Notes: generated by a model from the letters alone, not told the origin. A stretch of DNA of 64,000 nucleotides from Henricia sp. BOLD:AAB3569 (GCA_037783545.1 JBBELK010000454.1:1488001-1552000); one strand, 5' to 3'; positions 33,139 through 45,322 are shown, counted from the first letter of the stretch. Made by a program: numbers and translations.

Positions 33139-34027
33139 GGTTCACACTGCACTATTTTTGTCCGTCAGACCATGTTTCCTTCCTCCATGCATGGTCAGAC
33201 GTAGGCTACGTAAAATTGACGTACGTCGTCTCCGCTCCGTTAATTTTTGTTCCATTGATGCGTTTTCAATGTGAACTGTCTCAGGAATCAGCTACATTTA
33301 CATACGTTGAGTAGAAAAACTAACGTATCCGAAGGTTTCGTACGTCAAATGACAGATTACGGAAGAGTTGATCCGAGGTCTACTTGTCCGTCGATTTTTC
33401 ATCCGTCATGTCCGTTCTACGTACAACAGCGCAACCAAAATACATCCACCATATAGTACCACAAGATGGTTCGTTTGAAAAAAAATCCTGTGGCGAATGT
33501 ATTCTTTGTTTTGGAACATGTGTCTGAACTCAGGCGGCTGGATCGCTGCTATGAGCTAGCTTTGCTCGCGGAATTGGAAGGAACGGATGAAAATGGCGCG
33601 CGCGATGCGTGCTTCCCGTGCGTGTTTTGCTCAGCTCCGCATATGCGGTAGATTGGTTCCCGATCCCTATAGATTGGTTCGCTTATTGCGAAAATATAGG
33701 GATCGGTAAAGGGCAGCCATGACGGGCAGAATTCTGCCCGTCACGTGGTTATTATTATTTATTTTGTTTAAGTCAGTGCGCAGATTTTGCATTGACATTT
33801 GTAACTTGGCCGTGCGTGTCGAACATATCAAATTATGTAAATAAAGTACATTGCCTAAAGCAAAGGGCTTGGCCAATTTTTAAATATAAGAAACACAATG
33901 CGCACGCGCAAAGACGACCAATTACAGATCAAGATAAAGCGCCCTTTACCTGTCCTTATATTCTCCTGTGTGGAATATGTGGACGGGAACCAGTCTACAT
34001 ATGCGGTTGTTTGGATGCGTGTGAACC
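33139..34027. mobile_element. Possible outer TIR element interrupted by the hAT-like copy
   Basis: GGGTTCACAC-type sequence near 33139 is mirrored by GTGTGAACC near 34018-34027. With the 349-bp insertion and one target duplication removed, the ends would bound an element of roughly 530 bp. The terminal match is short, so the boundaries are tentative. Confidence 0.35.
33649..33997 (+). mobile_element. hAT-like non-autonomous DNA transposon, copy 2 with target-site duplication
   Basis: The 349-bp element starts TAGATTGGTTCCCG and ends in the inverted form CGGGAACCAGTCTA. It is flanked on both sides by CATATGCGG (33640-33648 and 33998-34006), an 8-9 bp target duplication as made by hAT transposases. 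The flanks themselves look like halves of another element, so this is probably a nested insertion. It lies in intergenic DNA upstream of PI4K2. Confidence 0.85.
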
Positions 34028-35334
34028 ACTATAGTGAAGACGTTAGTGTGTTTCATGATGATTCATGGAAGATACACCACAAAGAAACAAAATGCATACA
34101 AATTATTCATCCATCACGAAAAAAGCGACAAATCCCCATAACCGGTATCCGTTTTTATGCTACGCGTATGGTGCGCCGATATCCGTTATTTACGCGTATG
34201 AAAACGTGTGTACTTCGGTTACGCATCACGAGAAGCGCATAGAGTCTTGACGTATCCGTATCGGTATCCGTGACGGTGCGAAACCTCCCTAATATGCACA
34301 CGTGAGGGCGCGCGACGTCTTTGTCTATGTGTAAGCTCACATTTATGCCTGGAATGAAGACTACGCACTCGACAAAGTGTGCAAGACGGAGCCGTTAATC
34401 ATTTTTGTGTTCTAAAAATAACAAGCAAGGGGAATGTTTTCTTCAATGAAATTTGGCACAAACACAAACAACTATCTCCCCAAACTGTGTGTTGGTTTCA
34501 CAAGTCTGTTTAGCAACATGAACTACCTTTCTTTGGGTCATAAATCTCACTATCAAACAAACATATTGCTGCGCCCCACTATAAATCTTTTACAAATCGT
34601 TTTAACAAATGCATATTGTCAGAAAAGTATGCTTTTTTCCACGCATCTATTAACAAAATGAATTGAACAATGTTGTGAGATTTTAGAGCGCATTTTTCAT
34701 GATGCGCCACTTCAGAGACGGCAAAAATCCGCTGTGAAACTAACCATTACTAGTGTACCCAGTGCGCGCGCGATGACGTCACTGATTTCCAAGTCCCTAC
34801 CTGCGTACAGTGGCCCTGTTGAAACAGGCCCCCTTTTCGCGGTGGAACAAGCGACAGAAATCTTGTCGCCTCTGCTGGACCAATCAGCTTGGCAGTGCAT
34901 TGCAGCATGATTGCAGGCATTCAAATGTAACGCGCGCAGATTGTAAACACCGTCCATGCATGTGATACATGTACTCGGTAATGCTGGCCGTTGTCCGCGT
35001 CGGCGATTGGCTGCTATTTAAAGCATACTTGGGAATCCGTTCCATTACATTCGTCAGCATGCATCCCCGTTATTAATTTGAGAAACTGCAGAGTAAATTA
35101 AGATCGTCGTTTGAAAGTTTGTTAGGAATGGGACAGTCATAAAGAACGGAACCCAATACAATTTCTGGAAAGTATACAAATCGTTTCTTTTCGGCATAAC
35201 ATGACCGAATTGATTAAATTACATCAAAATGACTCGGCCGTGAGTTGGCTCAAGACAACAGCCGGCTCACTCCTCAGATTTGCGTGTATTTCCACAGGAT
35301 ATTGTTATGTCGCTTTGCAGAGTGGAAATTCCCT

Positions 35335-35785
35335 GAGATCTCAGGATGACTCGTACCCAGAACGTCTCGTACCCAGGACAACTCGAACCTTTTCCATCAT
35401 GTATGTGCGCGCCACTTTATGAAACCATTTCACAAATCTTTTTTTTTGCAAATACTTTTATCCGGCACTTTCGACCCTACTTGGAAACGACACTTTTACC
35501 GAGAAGTTTGCAGGACCTTTATCAGAAATTTGCCGGGATGTTTGCCGAGATTTTCGGACTTTGGCACGAGTTTTGGTGCCACTTTTCCTGGCACTTTTGC
35601 ACAATTTTGCCGGGATTTTTGCCAGGTTTTTGTTGAAACTTTCGGCGTGATTTCTGTTGCGACTTTGCTGACTTTTGCCACGATGTTTGCTGGAACTTTT
35701 GCTGGGTCTTTTGGGGACGTTTCTCAGAACATTAAACAAGTTACAAAAAAATGATACGAGTTGTCTCGGTACTGCCTTGCGCAGA
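35335..35785. repeat. Degenerate minisatellite bounded by ACTCGTACC-type repeats
   Basis: The left border (35345-35395) holds copies of GACTCGTACCCAG and GGACAACTCGAACC. The right border reads GATACGAGTTGTCTCGGTAC, an inverted form. Between them, 35460-35720 is built from degenerate TTTTGCCGGGA and ACTTTTG words at short, irregular spacing, which keeps several frames open by chance. I do not call a gene. Confidence 0.6.
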
Positions 35786-36483
35786 TTTTAAATTGCGCCC
35801 TACTCAGGCAAACTAAAATCTACGCACACAAGTTTAAAGTTTGCGCCGAGCGTAAAGTTGCAACCGATACCGCGGCCGGCCGTGGCCGGACAGGCCGGAT
35901 ATGCCATGGTCTTCAGCCCAATATTTCGACTCACCTCAAATTATAATGTTGACAAAAACCATGAGAAAATGACAAAGTGTTGCAGTGTTGCAATCTACCG
36001 ATTAAAGATGCATGATATCATAAACTGAATGATTAAACGCAGTAGACAAAAAAAAATCAAACGATTTCTCAACCGACTGTCATGACTGTGTGCATGTAAA
36101 TGAGTCACGATGCAGTCTGGTGCCATTAAACTTCAACCATAGATAATCATACGACGACGTCTGGTTGTTTTTTCTTCCAACCAGAGAGGGCGTGTTATGT
36201 GTTCTACGGTGTTCTAATACTGCCACACCACGTTGCCTCTAGTTTTGTGGCAGACGGCGCCCTCACATTTGATGGAAATACTTAAAAGCTATATTTTAGC
36301 ATGTGACCACGTTTCCAGTAACACCAATTTCCTTTATTTATTTAATTTATATAAAAAAGAAATAAAATGGATATATATACTACTTTCACTGGTGGAATGC
36401 TAGCGATCGTGTGGACCACGGAGCAGTCTGTCTTGCTAGGTAAGGCATTGATCGTCTCATCTGAAGCAAGACGGCCTATACCC

Positions 36484-36654
36484 AGCACGATATATAGCAA
36501 AGGACTCACCCTAACGCCCCCCTCAACACACTCTTCCCTTTTGTTAACGCACCAACTCCCTAAAAACTGAAAGGAATTCCTTGGTTTTCCTTGGATGTTT
36601 GAGACACAATGGGGGAACAATGGTAGGGGGATACCCTCTGCCACATATCGTGCT
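36484..36654. mobile_element. MITE with AGCACGATATATAGCAAAGG ends, copy 2
   Basis: Left end AGCACGATATATAGCAAAGG and right end CTGCCACATATCGTGCT are inverted. The interior matches the copy at 20859-21012. Confidence 0.75.
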
Positions 36655-36971
36655 AAATACGTAGCTATCTGTTTAAACACACGTAGGCTACTCTTGGAAT
36701 AGGAAGGTTTCAGCTCGCCACGTTATTCTTCCACCAATCAAATCGTGGAAATGTTGGCAAAACGTTATTTCCTCAAACAACCAAAATCAACAGAACGGTA
36801 GAAAACAGTAGGCTATTGTAAATTCAAGATAACCTTTATTTTATCTCCATACCACTAACCACCACCTCCAGTGACATTTTATCACACCAAGACAATATTT
36901 TAAAGACATAGTTAAAAGAGAATTGAGCCCAAGAAAGATTAGATATCAAGCTAAACAATTGAAAAACACAC

Positions 36972-37113
36972 TTAAAGTCACAGGCTCGTCAGCAATGCGC
37001 GCGCGCCAAATTCGTGCCACGAATTACGCAGCTACGTGCCTTTGCTATGTAGCCGCGTATTTCGTGGCACGAATTTGGCGCGCGCGCATTGCTGACGAGC
37101 CTGTGCCTTTAAA
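36972..37113. mobile_element. Foldback MITE with CpG-rich arms, copy 1
   Basis: A 142-bp near-perfect hairpin: TTAAAGTCACAGGCTCGTCA and on through a GCGCGCGCGCC run to CGTGCCACGAA, then the mirror image ending TGACGAGCCTGTGCCTTTAA. Arms are about 60 bp. A sister copy is at 46711-46849. It lies about 720 bp past the stop of the first ENTPD gene. Confidence 0.9.
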
Positions 37114-37835
37114 TTTGATAAACACACGTTACCGAGAGCTTTGGTCCACTGCGAAACCGGTATACTATTTTCCGAATTCCGGACAATTGCTGTCTTTTTG
37201 TAAGTTTGTTCCATCCCGGTTCTCGATTCAAAAATTATCCCCCTAATCAATATTGCCTTAACCACAATTTTAATCAAATCGATACAGGCCTTACTTTTGT
37301 TTCTGGGCATTTTGCGCGATTTATGGGAAATGAGATTTCGTGACAGAATGTTAAAATCATTTGCTTACAACTTTTCCCTGAAAACATGGCGCATTTCCGT
37401 CAATAGCATTTCATGTTGGATTAGTTTTGTCTGATTATGCGATGTTTATTAACATTTGGGAAATTTTGCCAAGAATTAGTTGGTCGTAAAAACTGTCATT
37501 CCGCAGCGTTGCAAAATAAACGTCTACACATTCAATTTATTAAGTTTATTACGAAATTTGTCATTATCAAATTATTTAATAAATCGGGACAAGTGCAAGC
37601 CGTAGACCCAATCTCTCTCGCGGAAGAACGGTTTAGTCGTGTCCCCTGAATCAGTTATAAAGAGTACAAACTGCCGATAGGGAAGGCACCAGCTACGTAT
37701 GCGTTCCAAATCTCGTTTTCAAGACGAGGGTTTTAATGCATAAACAGCCTGGTACCTATTATCCGATTAGTTTGCACAGTATAGGACCGATTCAGGGAAC
37801 ACGATTGAACTGTCTTTCTGCATGATTAAGGTCTA

Positions 37836-40800
37836 TTAAACGTCGCCATTAAGACGTGCATGCTGATATTTCTCCTCGGAACTGTTCCCGCCAAATCTTC
37901 GGTTGATTTCCAGCAAAATGATGGCCATTCCGATGAACGCAATGACGCCAAGGCCGACAATGAGAACTTTCAGAGTGGTGGGGGCCAGACCCACGCATGA
38001 TGCCTCTTCCGGGATCCAGCCTGTAGCGTTGATGGCGAAGCCCAAAGCCCAGCCGAAGTCGTAGCCATTCACCTGAAGGTCAATATGACGTCAACAAAAC
38101 TCATGAATAATTAATTAATTACTCACACAGACTTCGAATGGGAGACTATTGAGACGCTTGGTGGCAGCAAACAAATCGGTCCTTTTGCAATGTTGACGTC
38201 ACGTTTGAGCATGCTCAATATGACGTAGCAATGGACAAGTTTCTCATTGATAATTGAAAATCAGATCAATAAATCGATTAAAATAAATTTATTTTATACC
38301 AAAAATGACAAATCGGCGTTAAATTTACTACAAGAAATAGCCATACATTGGATGGAAACAAAATACAACTTTATACAACTCGTACCTCCGATTCGAATGC
38401 TATGTCCCAGTTCTTTTCGTTGAATTTATAGGCGTCGAAAAGTAGAGTCCGGATGAACGTGGACCGGAAGCAGTACTGCACTTTGTACTTCATGGCGTCT
38501 GGCAACCGTTCCAGCTGTCGTCCAATCAAAACAAGAGAAAGATCAGGTCAAAGGTCAGAAAGAAGAAAAGTAGGTCAGTATAGCCAATATGACTATTTAC
38601 ATACCCAAAACTTCGAAATTCTGTCAATAATTTTGTAATTACCTCTTTGTACGTCTTTTTGCAGTAATCTTCAGTCGCAGAAATAAACTCGTGTATTGAG
38701 GGCGTTGGAGACAACCCCAAACCCTCCACGGTGTAAGCAAAGTTGCTGATTCCCTGTCAAAAAAATAATAAACAAGTCTGGTTGCTTAATGCCATTCTCT
38801 CTTACAGTGAACACGGTATTGATTCGTACCTCACACATGCCGCATGCACCCAGTCAGAAGTATAAATACATGTACATCACTACCATGATCATCACCAATG
38901 GTAAACAGGACTACCGGAACCATTGCAAGGTGTGCAAGCTATGTTTTTGGTATGGTATGGTATGGTATGGTATGGTTTAATTACTGCATTCACGTGAGGA
39001 ATTCCACAAAGTAAAGACTGTTACAAAAATGGTGACAACGCAAGTTTAAGCACACCAGTTTTAACACATGGTTGCATACAGTAGTATTTAAACTTCTGAA
39101 TTCAACTGTACATAGCAACATAAATTTAGTCTGGTCGTCTATATTCTGTTGTGCTTGTGAAAGGAAGAGAGTCGGCACATTAAATGTTATCCATGTAACA
39201 CACTCAAAAGGCTTATTGTTTCGACTAGAGATAAGCTAAAGTCTGAAAATGGACCCGTTCGGAAAACGGCTTTACCTTATACGAGCCGTGCGGTAGCGGG
39301 GTGTAGACGCCATTGAACGAACAAGGCGGCACCTCGCACGGAGCGTCAAAGTTGAACAAATCTTTGGTGATTTTGTAGCACTCCTCTGGGTTCCCTGTAC
39401 CGTTCAGCCGGTAGAGGACGGTGTCCATTTTGTCCCGTGTGACCCCAGGGGCAGGGGTCACCTCGGAGCCCCATCCCTCCATGGCCTTGGGTCCGCTGCT
39501 GCAAGGGGCTTTCCAGAGGTAGCTCCCGGTCACGGTTTCAGAGTATCCCTCGTTTCCGCAAGGATTGAGGGTCACTTCAGCGAACGCCGAATCCTGTCGT
39601 CAAAAATCGGATAACTGATTACTAATGCATGTACAGTCAATCTGAAACCTCCCCGAACCGAAATCGATTCGTTCGGCTCGGTTCGGATTGGATTGGATTG
39701 GATTGGATCGGTACGATAAGGTTCGGTTCGGGTCGGATGTCTTCATTCCATAAAATCGAACACTTTCAACCAATCACCGCACCATATTTGGTAATCAGCA
39801 ACCAAATGTGTAAAACCCAAGTCCTCTTGCAAACAGCCGTTTCTTCCGGAGTCTCCCCTTTGTAATAATAAAGTACAGTGAAGTTCGGAGGGCTTAGCTT
39901 GCTATTGCACCTTAAGTTTGGAGGGCTTAGCTTTCTATTGCACCTTTACACTATGTTTTAAGGTGAAAACATAGAAATATATTTGTACTATTTTGTACCT
40001 TGACGAGGTTGGCCAACATGCGTCGTAGGGCCTCATCTGCACCGTAGCACAAGAAGCTATGCGTGTACAGCAAGTAGTCCACACCGTAGAGCCGGAGATC
40101 CTGGCGGTACTGCTCCGGTACCTCGCTGGGGTTTGCCGGTATGAAGGTGATTTGCGTGGAGGCTCCGCCAAGGTCCAAGGCACCAAAGGTTGGCCTGACT
40201 GGGATAGGTTCTCGTGGTGTTAAGACGTCGATTATGTCACCCGTTACTGGTTTCTATAGAACAAAATTTAAGAACGACAAAGACCTTTTTTCGGTATGCA
40301 TTACGTAAATTGTGCTTACCCAACATGACTATTACGCTCAATCCTCGTGTATACTGCTAAAAACAGTATCTTGGTGCAACAATGCGTGGATTTTGTTCAG
40401 CGCAGTGCAGTTTTTTGGGGGGAGGGGGGGGGGGGGGCTGGGGGAGGGAGGAGTGAAACTTTATAAACAAAACTCGATTGTGCGCCTCACCACTCCCAGA
40501 TTCTCGCCGAGGTAGTTAGCCGAAATCCAGCCTGACGTTCCCTCCTTGTCTCCGCGGAGTATGAGTGCCTGTCTCGCCTCGTACTCGAAGTAGAAAGGCG
40601 ACGCCGCAAAGGTCTCACGCACCACCCTAAATATGGCGTTGCTCTCTTTCGGATTGGTCTCACTGTAGGGAAAATGTCACAAATTCACTTTCTTTGAAAA
40701 ATAACATTTCGAACATTTACGAATGAAAGTACACAGACTTTGACTTACTCCAGAAGCCTCATCCCCGCAGTAGCGCCAAGAAACACTGGTGTATCCTTGT

Positions 40801-43351
40801 AGGCGAAGTATGGCACCACCAATTCGGCAATATCGAGACATTGCTCCAAGCTCGGCGCTACTCCCTCCGGATTCTCGGCATAGCTGGACAAACCTGTTAA
40901 TAAGATGTTTTGTTTACTAACACTCATATCTATGTTTAAAAAAAAACTCGCAAATACTCTATACCAAAAGATCGAGGAGACTGAGAGATGCGACATATTT
41001 TATCGTTAGTAACCAGCCTTCGTAAGAGTCGCCGAGGCAGGGTGTACCACTCTATCTGACGCGTGCCTTCCCGAGGTCTTGCACCCAAGTTCTACGGAAG
41101 TTTTGAGACGCGTGGCTCCAGAGGTCAGATCATCCAACAACGGCTCAACCAGTGTAGAATTCCGACAACATGGGTTTTCTGGGAACAACCCGTATCTACA
41201 GGATTTTCCAAGGTATAAAATGTCCTATTTCATTGCAGTGGGAATCGCATTGTTCAAACGGATCAACTTGGACCTGGAAGAAATCACTATACAGCAGAAC
41301 AGTCCTAAAGGCAATTCCAACTAACGTGATTTGTCGATCACCGCCTTGTTATCCACAAGTTCACTGTATTCAGCAAACTTCTGTTCTGATCAAGAATTTA
41401 TATTTCAAGAAAATTACGTACTTTTATTTGGGGGGGGGGGGTTGGGGGGGGGGGGGTTGTTTGGTGCATGGCATTTTATCCTATTTCGACTTCAAGCAGT
41501 TTAAGAACAGTGTAGTTAACTATAGTCCATCAGCGTCCCTCGAACGACGGGCATTACCCGTCGTTCGAGGGCCGGACCTCATTTTGAATCATACCTGCGT
41601 CTCCACATTTTGAAGCAAACGCCAGCTGTGACACGGTGCCCGTTCCTTCTACAGTCTCTGCCAGCCATTGGTAAACGGCCATGGACGTGTGGGACGACCC
41701 ACCATCGAACACAATTCCATACTGCCGGAGTACAATCGTGAATATTCATTAGTCACGTGGGAGAGGTATTTCGAATCAAAAGTTCTTTAGAAGAAAGAAA
41801 AGCACCATGCAGATATTAACAATAATTGATCCCTAACTGGGGCCTGTTTCCGTGGCCACAACCAATGATCTTTGGCCGTCAGCAACCAATTCGTTCATTG
41901 GTTGAACCATGGAGCTATAGTTGAACACGCAGCGTAGCTACGGGGGTGGGGGTGGAGGTGGGGGGTGGGGGTGGGGTGGGGGTTGGCTTGCGCATGGTGG
42001 CATGGCTTTCCCCATGGAAATTTAATTGTTTATTGTTTATTTTATTTTATTTTATTTTATTTTATATTATATTTTTAATTTTTTCACCAAGAAAACTATA
42101 AAGTGCTGAAAAAAATTAATTGGTCTAATTTGCAAAAATGGGTTGCCCGCCCAAACCGTATGCAATGTGATGTGATGTGCACCGACTGGTATTCTGCCAC
42201 TAGTTGCATTCGTCTTCAGCAAAAACCGCACAGTTATGACTTTATAGGAGGCCGGCTTTAGATAGACCGGTGACGTTTTCACTTCGGTCGTTTGTGTGAA
42301 CAAAGCTTTTATGTCACCGTCGGTCAGTGACAACGTATTCAGTGATGAACACAACAAATTCAAATGTTTTTCTTTTTATATGAATGGTCGACTTTATAGG
42401 CCTATAGCTGGATAGCACCAACATATTGTCACTGATTGATCAGTCGCCCGTCGCCGTGTTAACGTCGCTTTTGTGTGCAGCACTCCCCGTTGTGGTATCT
42501 ATGAAACCAAATTACCATACACGGCCAATGAAGATTTGTCTCGTTAGGACCTATAAATCCTGTAAAATGCTATAGATTTATGGCAAAACAAATCAGGGAA
42601 ATGCCACGGTTTTGCAAATAATTTACCAGTCATCACCCAAGTCCTCATGCACAAATCCTATGATAGTGATTGAAAAATGTATATTTTTTTCCAGCAAGTA
42701 AAATCTTGGGGGAAAAAATACCATACACCCTCGCCAGTTGAGACTCCATGCACTAAGTCTATGGAGCATGACATAAACATTCCAAGTGTTTTCAAGGGAA
42801 AACGTGAAATTTTCTTCCCTATATTTACACTTTTTGGGGTGTTATCATGTCATATTATGAAGAATTAGTGGCGAGAGTGTATGTTTATATACCCTAATGA
42901 TTTTGAGCTATGGACAAATTGAGCTTACCAATAGACCTTATGCACGGCGGCCATGATAGAGGGCAGTCACAGTGTCACAGTGCGTCATGCATGCACGAGT
43001 AGGCACTTTGTGGGTCTATTGTCACATCATTTGAATATGAAAACCTGCCCTCTGTCATGGCCGCCATGCATAAGGTCTATTGAGCTTAGGAAGAACCTTT
43101 CTAACATGTCTTAGAGGTTGTGTGCTGTGGTCCCCAGGCAGTGTCCGTTTATGGTAATCTTCCCAACTTAGCTTAAGCCTAAAACGTTTTTATGAAATTT
43201 GGTCAAAACATACCTCAACGGGGCTGCAGTAATATTGCCTGGATTTGATCAAGCAAACCGTTCCAAGAACGCCCAAACTCAACAAGAGAACACCGACGAC
43301 CAAGCCCACGATTGGATGGTCATGGTGGTGCGGATTGTGGTGGTGCTTCAT
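37836..43351 (-). CDS. ENTPD: Ectonucleoside triphosphate diphosphohydrolase (CD39 type), tandem copy 1, 543 residues
   Basis: A cell-surface apyrase that hydrolyses extracellular ATP and ADP to AMP. Nine exons: 43351-43214, 41721-41595, 40893-40749, 40662-40491, 40253-39999, 39593-39276, 38753-38643, 38514-38386 and 38072-37836. All have GT-AG ends and matching phases. Two membrane anchors are seen: residues about 14-35, after a His-rich cytosolic start ([12 protein letters not shown]), and a second near 500-523. Apyrase conserved regions: ACR1 [10 protein letters not shown] (50-59), ACR2 [11 protein letters not shown] (126-136), ACR3 [12 protein letters not shown] (177-188), ACR4 [13 protein letters not shown] (219-231) and ACR5 GWALGF (472-477). 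ACR1 has DGG where most family members have DAG. Length matches membrane-bound ENTPD1/2/3/8. AATAAA-type signals lie about 300-390 nt downstream. Confidence 0.94.
38158..38240. mobile_element. Solo or degraded copy of the GGTGGCAGCAAACAAA MITE
   Basis: TTGGTGGCAGCAAACAAATC and the following GACGTCACGTTTGAGC match the left half of the complete element at 48702-48818. The right arm is mostly lost. It lies in intron 8 of the first ENTPD gene, while the complete copy lies in an intron of the second. Confidence 0.65.
38939..38978. repeat. TATGG microsatellite
   Basis: Tandem TATGG units in intron 6 of the first ENTPD gene. A related GGATT run lies at about 39677-39707. Confidence 0.85.
41036..41330 (+). 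repeat. Block homologous to 43685-43840, with an internal extra segment
   Basis: CGAGGCAGGGTGTACCACTC near the start and ACTTGGACCTGGAAGAAATC near the end match the reverse complement of 43685-43840, where they lie close together. Here roughly 170-190 bp more sits between them. The block is in intron 2 of the first ENTPD gene. Its nature is unknown. Confidence 0.6.
41537..41571. repeat. Perfect 15-bp hairpin beside an ENTPD exon
   Basis: CCCTCGAACGACGGG (41537-41551), loop CATTA, and CCCGTCGTTCGAGGG (41557-41571). It lies 24 bp from the exon 2 donor side of the first ENTPD gene, inside the intron. Confidence 0.9.
42931..43081. mobile_element. MITE with ATAGACCTTATGCA ends
   Basis: ATAGACCTTATGCACGGCGG with CCATGATAGAGGGCAG on the left is mirrored by CTGCCCTCTGTCATGGCCGC and CATGCATAAGGTCTAT on the right. 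About 150 bp, in intron 1 of the first ENTPD gene. Elements at 46001-46158 and 53222-53319 have a similar plan. Confidence 0.85.
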
Positions 43352-43684
43352 TTTCAGGACTTTTCGTCGAAGTGACACAGGAGTTTTTCCCAAACCGACA
43401 CTCCTCTCTGACGCGCGAAAACCGTATGCCAGCAGCCAGGTCCCGCGGGCCTACGTTTTCCGTAAATGCTATGCTTCGTTTGTTTCCAATGGTGGGTTTT
43501 CGATTCAGTGATCCTATTGAAATAACTAGATTTAAAGGTATAATTCCCTTGGGCCATTTTACCTTGAAAATATAATTTAATCAAAATGAGTTATTTAATT
43601 GGTTTGTCGACCTTACTGGCTTTCGACCATATAATATACTCATAATGCATTTTAAATATCACTTCTTGATCAGAAAAGAAGTCT

Positions 43685-43840
43685 GTTGAATGATCGACCA
43701 ATGGGAATCGCTTTCAAGACTGTTCTGCTTCAGTGATTTCTTCCAGGTCCAAGAGGATATGTTTGAACACGGTGCAGGAGAGGCACTTCAGGCAGAGTGG
43801 CGCACCCTGCCTCCGCGGCTCGTACTTAAGCTAGTGCAGT
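43685..43840 (-). repeat. Block homologous to 41036-41330, inverted and uninterrupted
   Basis: Reading the minus strand, CGCGGAGGCAGGGTGCGCCA leads through GTTCAAACATATCC to TTGGACCTGGAAGAAATCAC. The two blocks face each other across exons 1 and 2 of the first ENTPD gene. A short open frame with two closely spaced cysteine pairs exists on this strand but matches no family I know. Confidence 0.55.
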
Positions 43841-45322
43841 CAGCCTTGCCACAAGAGGTGGTCATACACGTTACCGACCAATGAAATACGTTATATCTCT
43901 CAGCCTCTTCGAGCTTTTGGTCAGAGTAATTTTTTCCTAAGTGCCTGACACTGCACCTTTAAGTCTGGAGATTTCAGGTGAATTTCAGTTGAAGGTTACA
44001 CCGCAGTCTGTTGGAAAACTAATTTACCAACTACAAAAGTGAACGGGATGAAATGTTGCAAATTACATTGTACAAAAGTCTAAAATTCCACAGTCACAGA
44101 CCGTTTACAAGAGCTCTATTGTGGGCAGAGTTGAATCGGCTCGTTGATTCGGACGAGGTCGTTTCTGGTTTTCGTTGTTGTATAAAACCTTTTCAAAACG
44201 GATCTTTATGCTATTAATTAAACCACTGATCTATATACAATGGGTCACGATGAAATTGTTCACTTTGATATCATCCACACTCCACATTAACCAAACGTGA
44301 ACTTCTTCGACACAACCGACACCAAACGTTGAATAATTTGGATAAATTTATTTTACAATGTACATACGATCATTAACAAATATGCAGCAGCGTAGCCAAG
44401 AGAGGGGCGTGAAAAGTTGTGCCCCCCACCCACCCACCCACCCCCCCCCCCCCCTCCCCCTCCCCCTCCACTGGAAATATGGAAACGAGAAAGAAATAAT
44501 AAAAACACAACTTACATGAATTACTGCATTTTCAAGGCCCAACTTAGGTGTTCAAAATGCAGTAATTTTGAAAACGACATTTGAAAACGATACTGTCTAA
44601 GTCTTGTAAGTGACGGATATCTGCTTTATATGCCCTGATTCAAATATCATGTATGTTTTCTTTTTCGAGGCGCGGCGTGGGAAGAGTGCATCCCCCACCC
44701 CTCCCCCGTTGAGCGCTTTCGGCACTCGCATGACCAGGCCGGCCATATTTCCATGTACACCATTGAGCCCTGCGACCCCCACGAAAAAGCAACCCCCCCC
44801 CCCCCCCCTCCCCCTGTGCCCCAGCCCCCTCCCCCTGTGCCCCAGCCCCTCCCCCTCCCCCTCTCCCCCGTGAGAAAATCCTGGCTACGCTGGTGCAAAT
44901 ATGTAATATTTAAAGATACAGTGATATACAATAATCTGTAATAATCAATATGTTTGATGAATAAAGTTATCTATATGACAATTTGGTTGAAAGACACAAT
45001 ATTAGAAGAAGTACGCGTAAAATTTGAGAAATTGTGAAAAAGTCCAGATATTAAGATGTAGCCTATATCGTCTTGCCTTAATTTTAGTTCCTTATACTAA
45101 AATGCATAAATTCAAAGGATACCCGAGAAATGTAAAAGTCTGTGCTAAACAAGGGAATAACACCTTAATCATACATGCAGGCTAAAAGATTTGATTTGCT
45201 GAAAAGCTGGAATGAACTACCGAAAAATACACCAATGGGAAACTTTTGAAACGCAAACAAACCGTCATATTTGAGCCAAAGTTCGCATGCTCAATATACA
45301 TCATATCAATGAAAAATGACCA

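Larger units (their letters stand above)
31609..37835. other. Intergenic stretch between PI4K2 and the first ENTPD gene
   Basis: No supported gene. Contents are TIR elements, a short GGGACAACTCG minisatellite, a degenerate purine/pyrimidine-biased minisatellite and AT-rich DNA, listed separately. The PI4K2 promoter should lie just above 31608; no TATA box is obvious there. Confidence 0.45.

Noticed and set aside
35419-35754. Overlapping reading frames on both strands as a novel gene
   Set aside because: All arise from a degenerate short tandem repeat that lacks stops in several frames.
43690-43884. 64-codon plus-strand frame
   Set aside because: It falls in a block repeated at 41036-41330, where the frame is not preserved, so coding is unlikely.
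44610-44941. Pro-rich and Gly-rich reading frames
   Set aside because: Artefacts of long C tracts.
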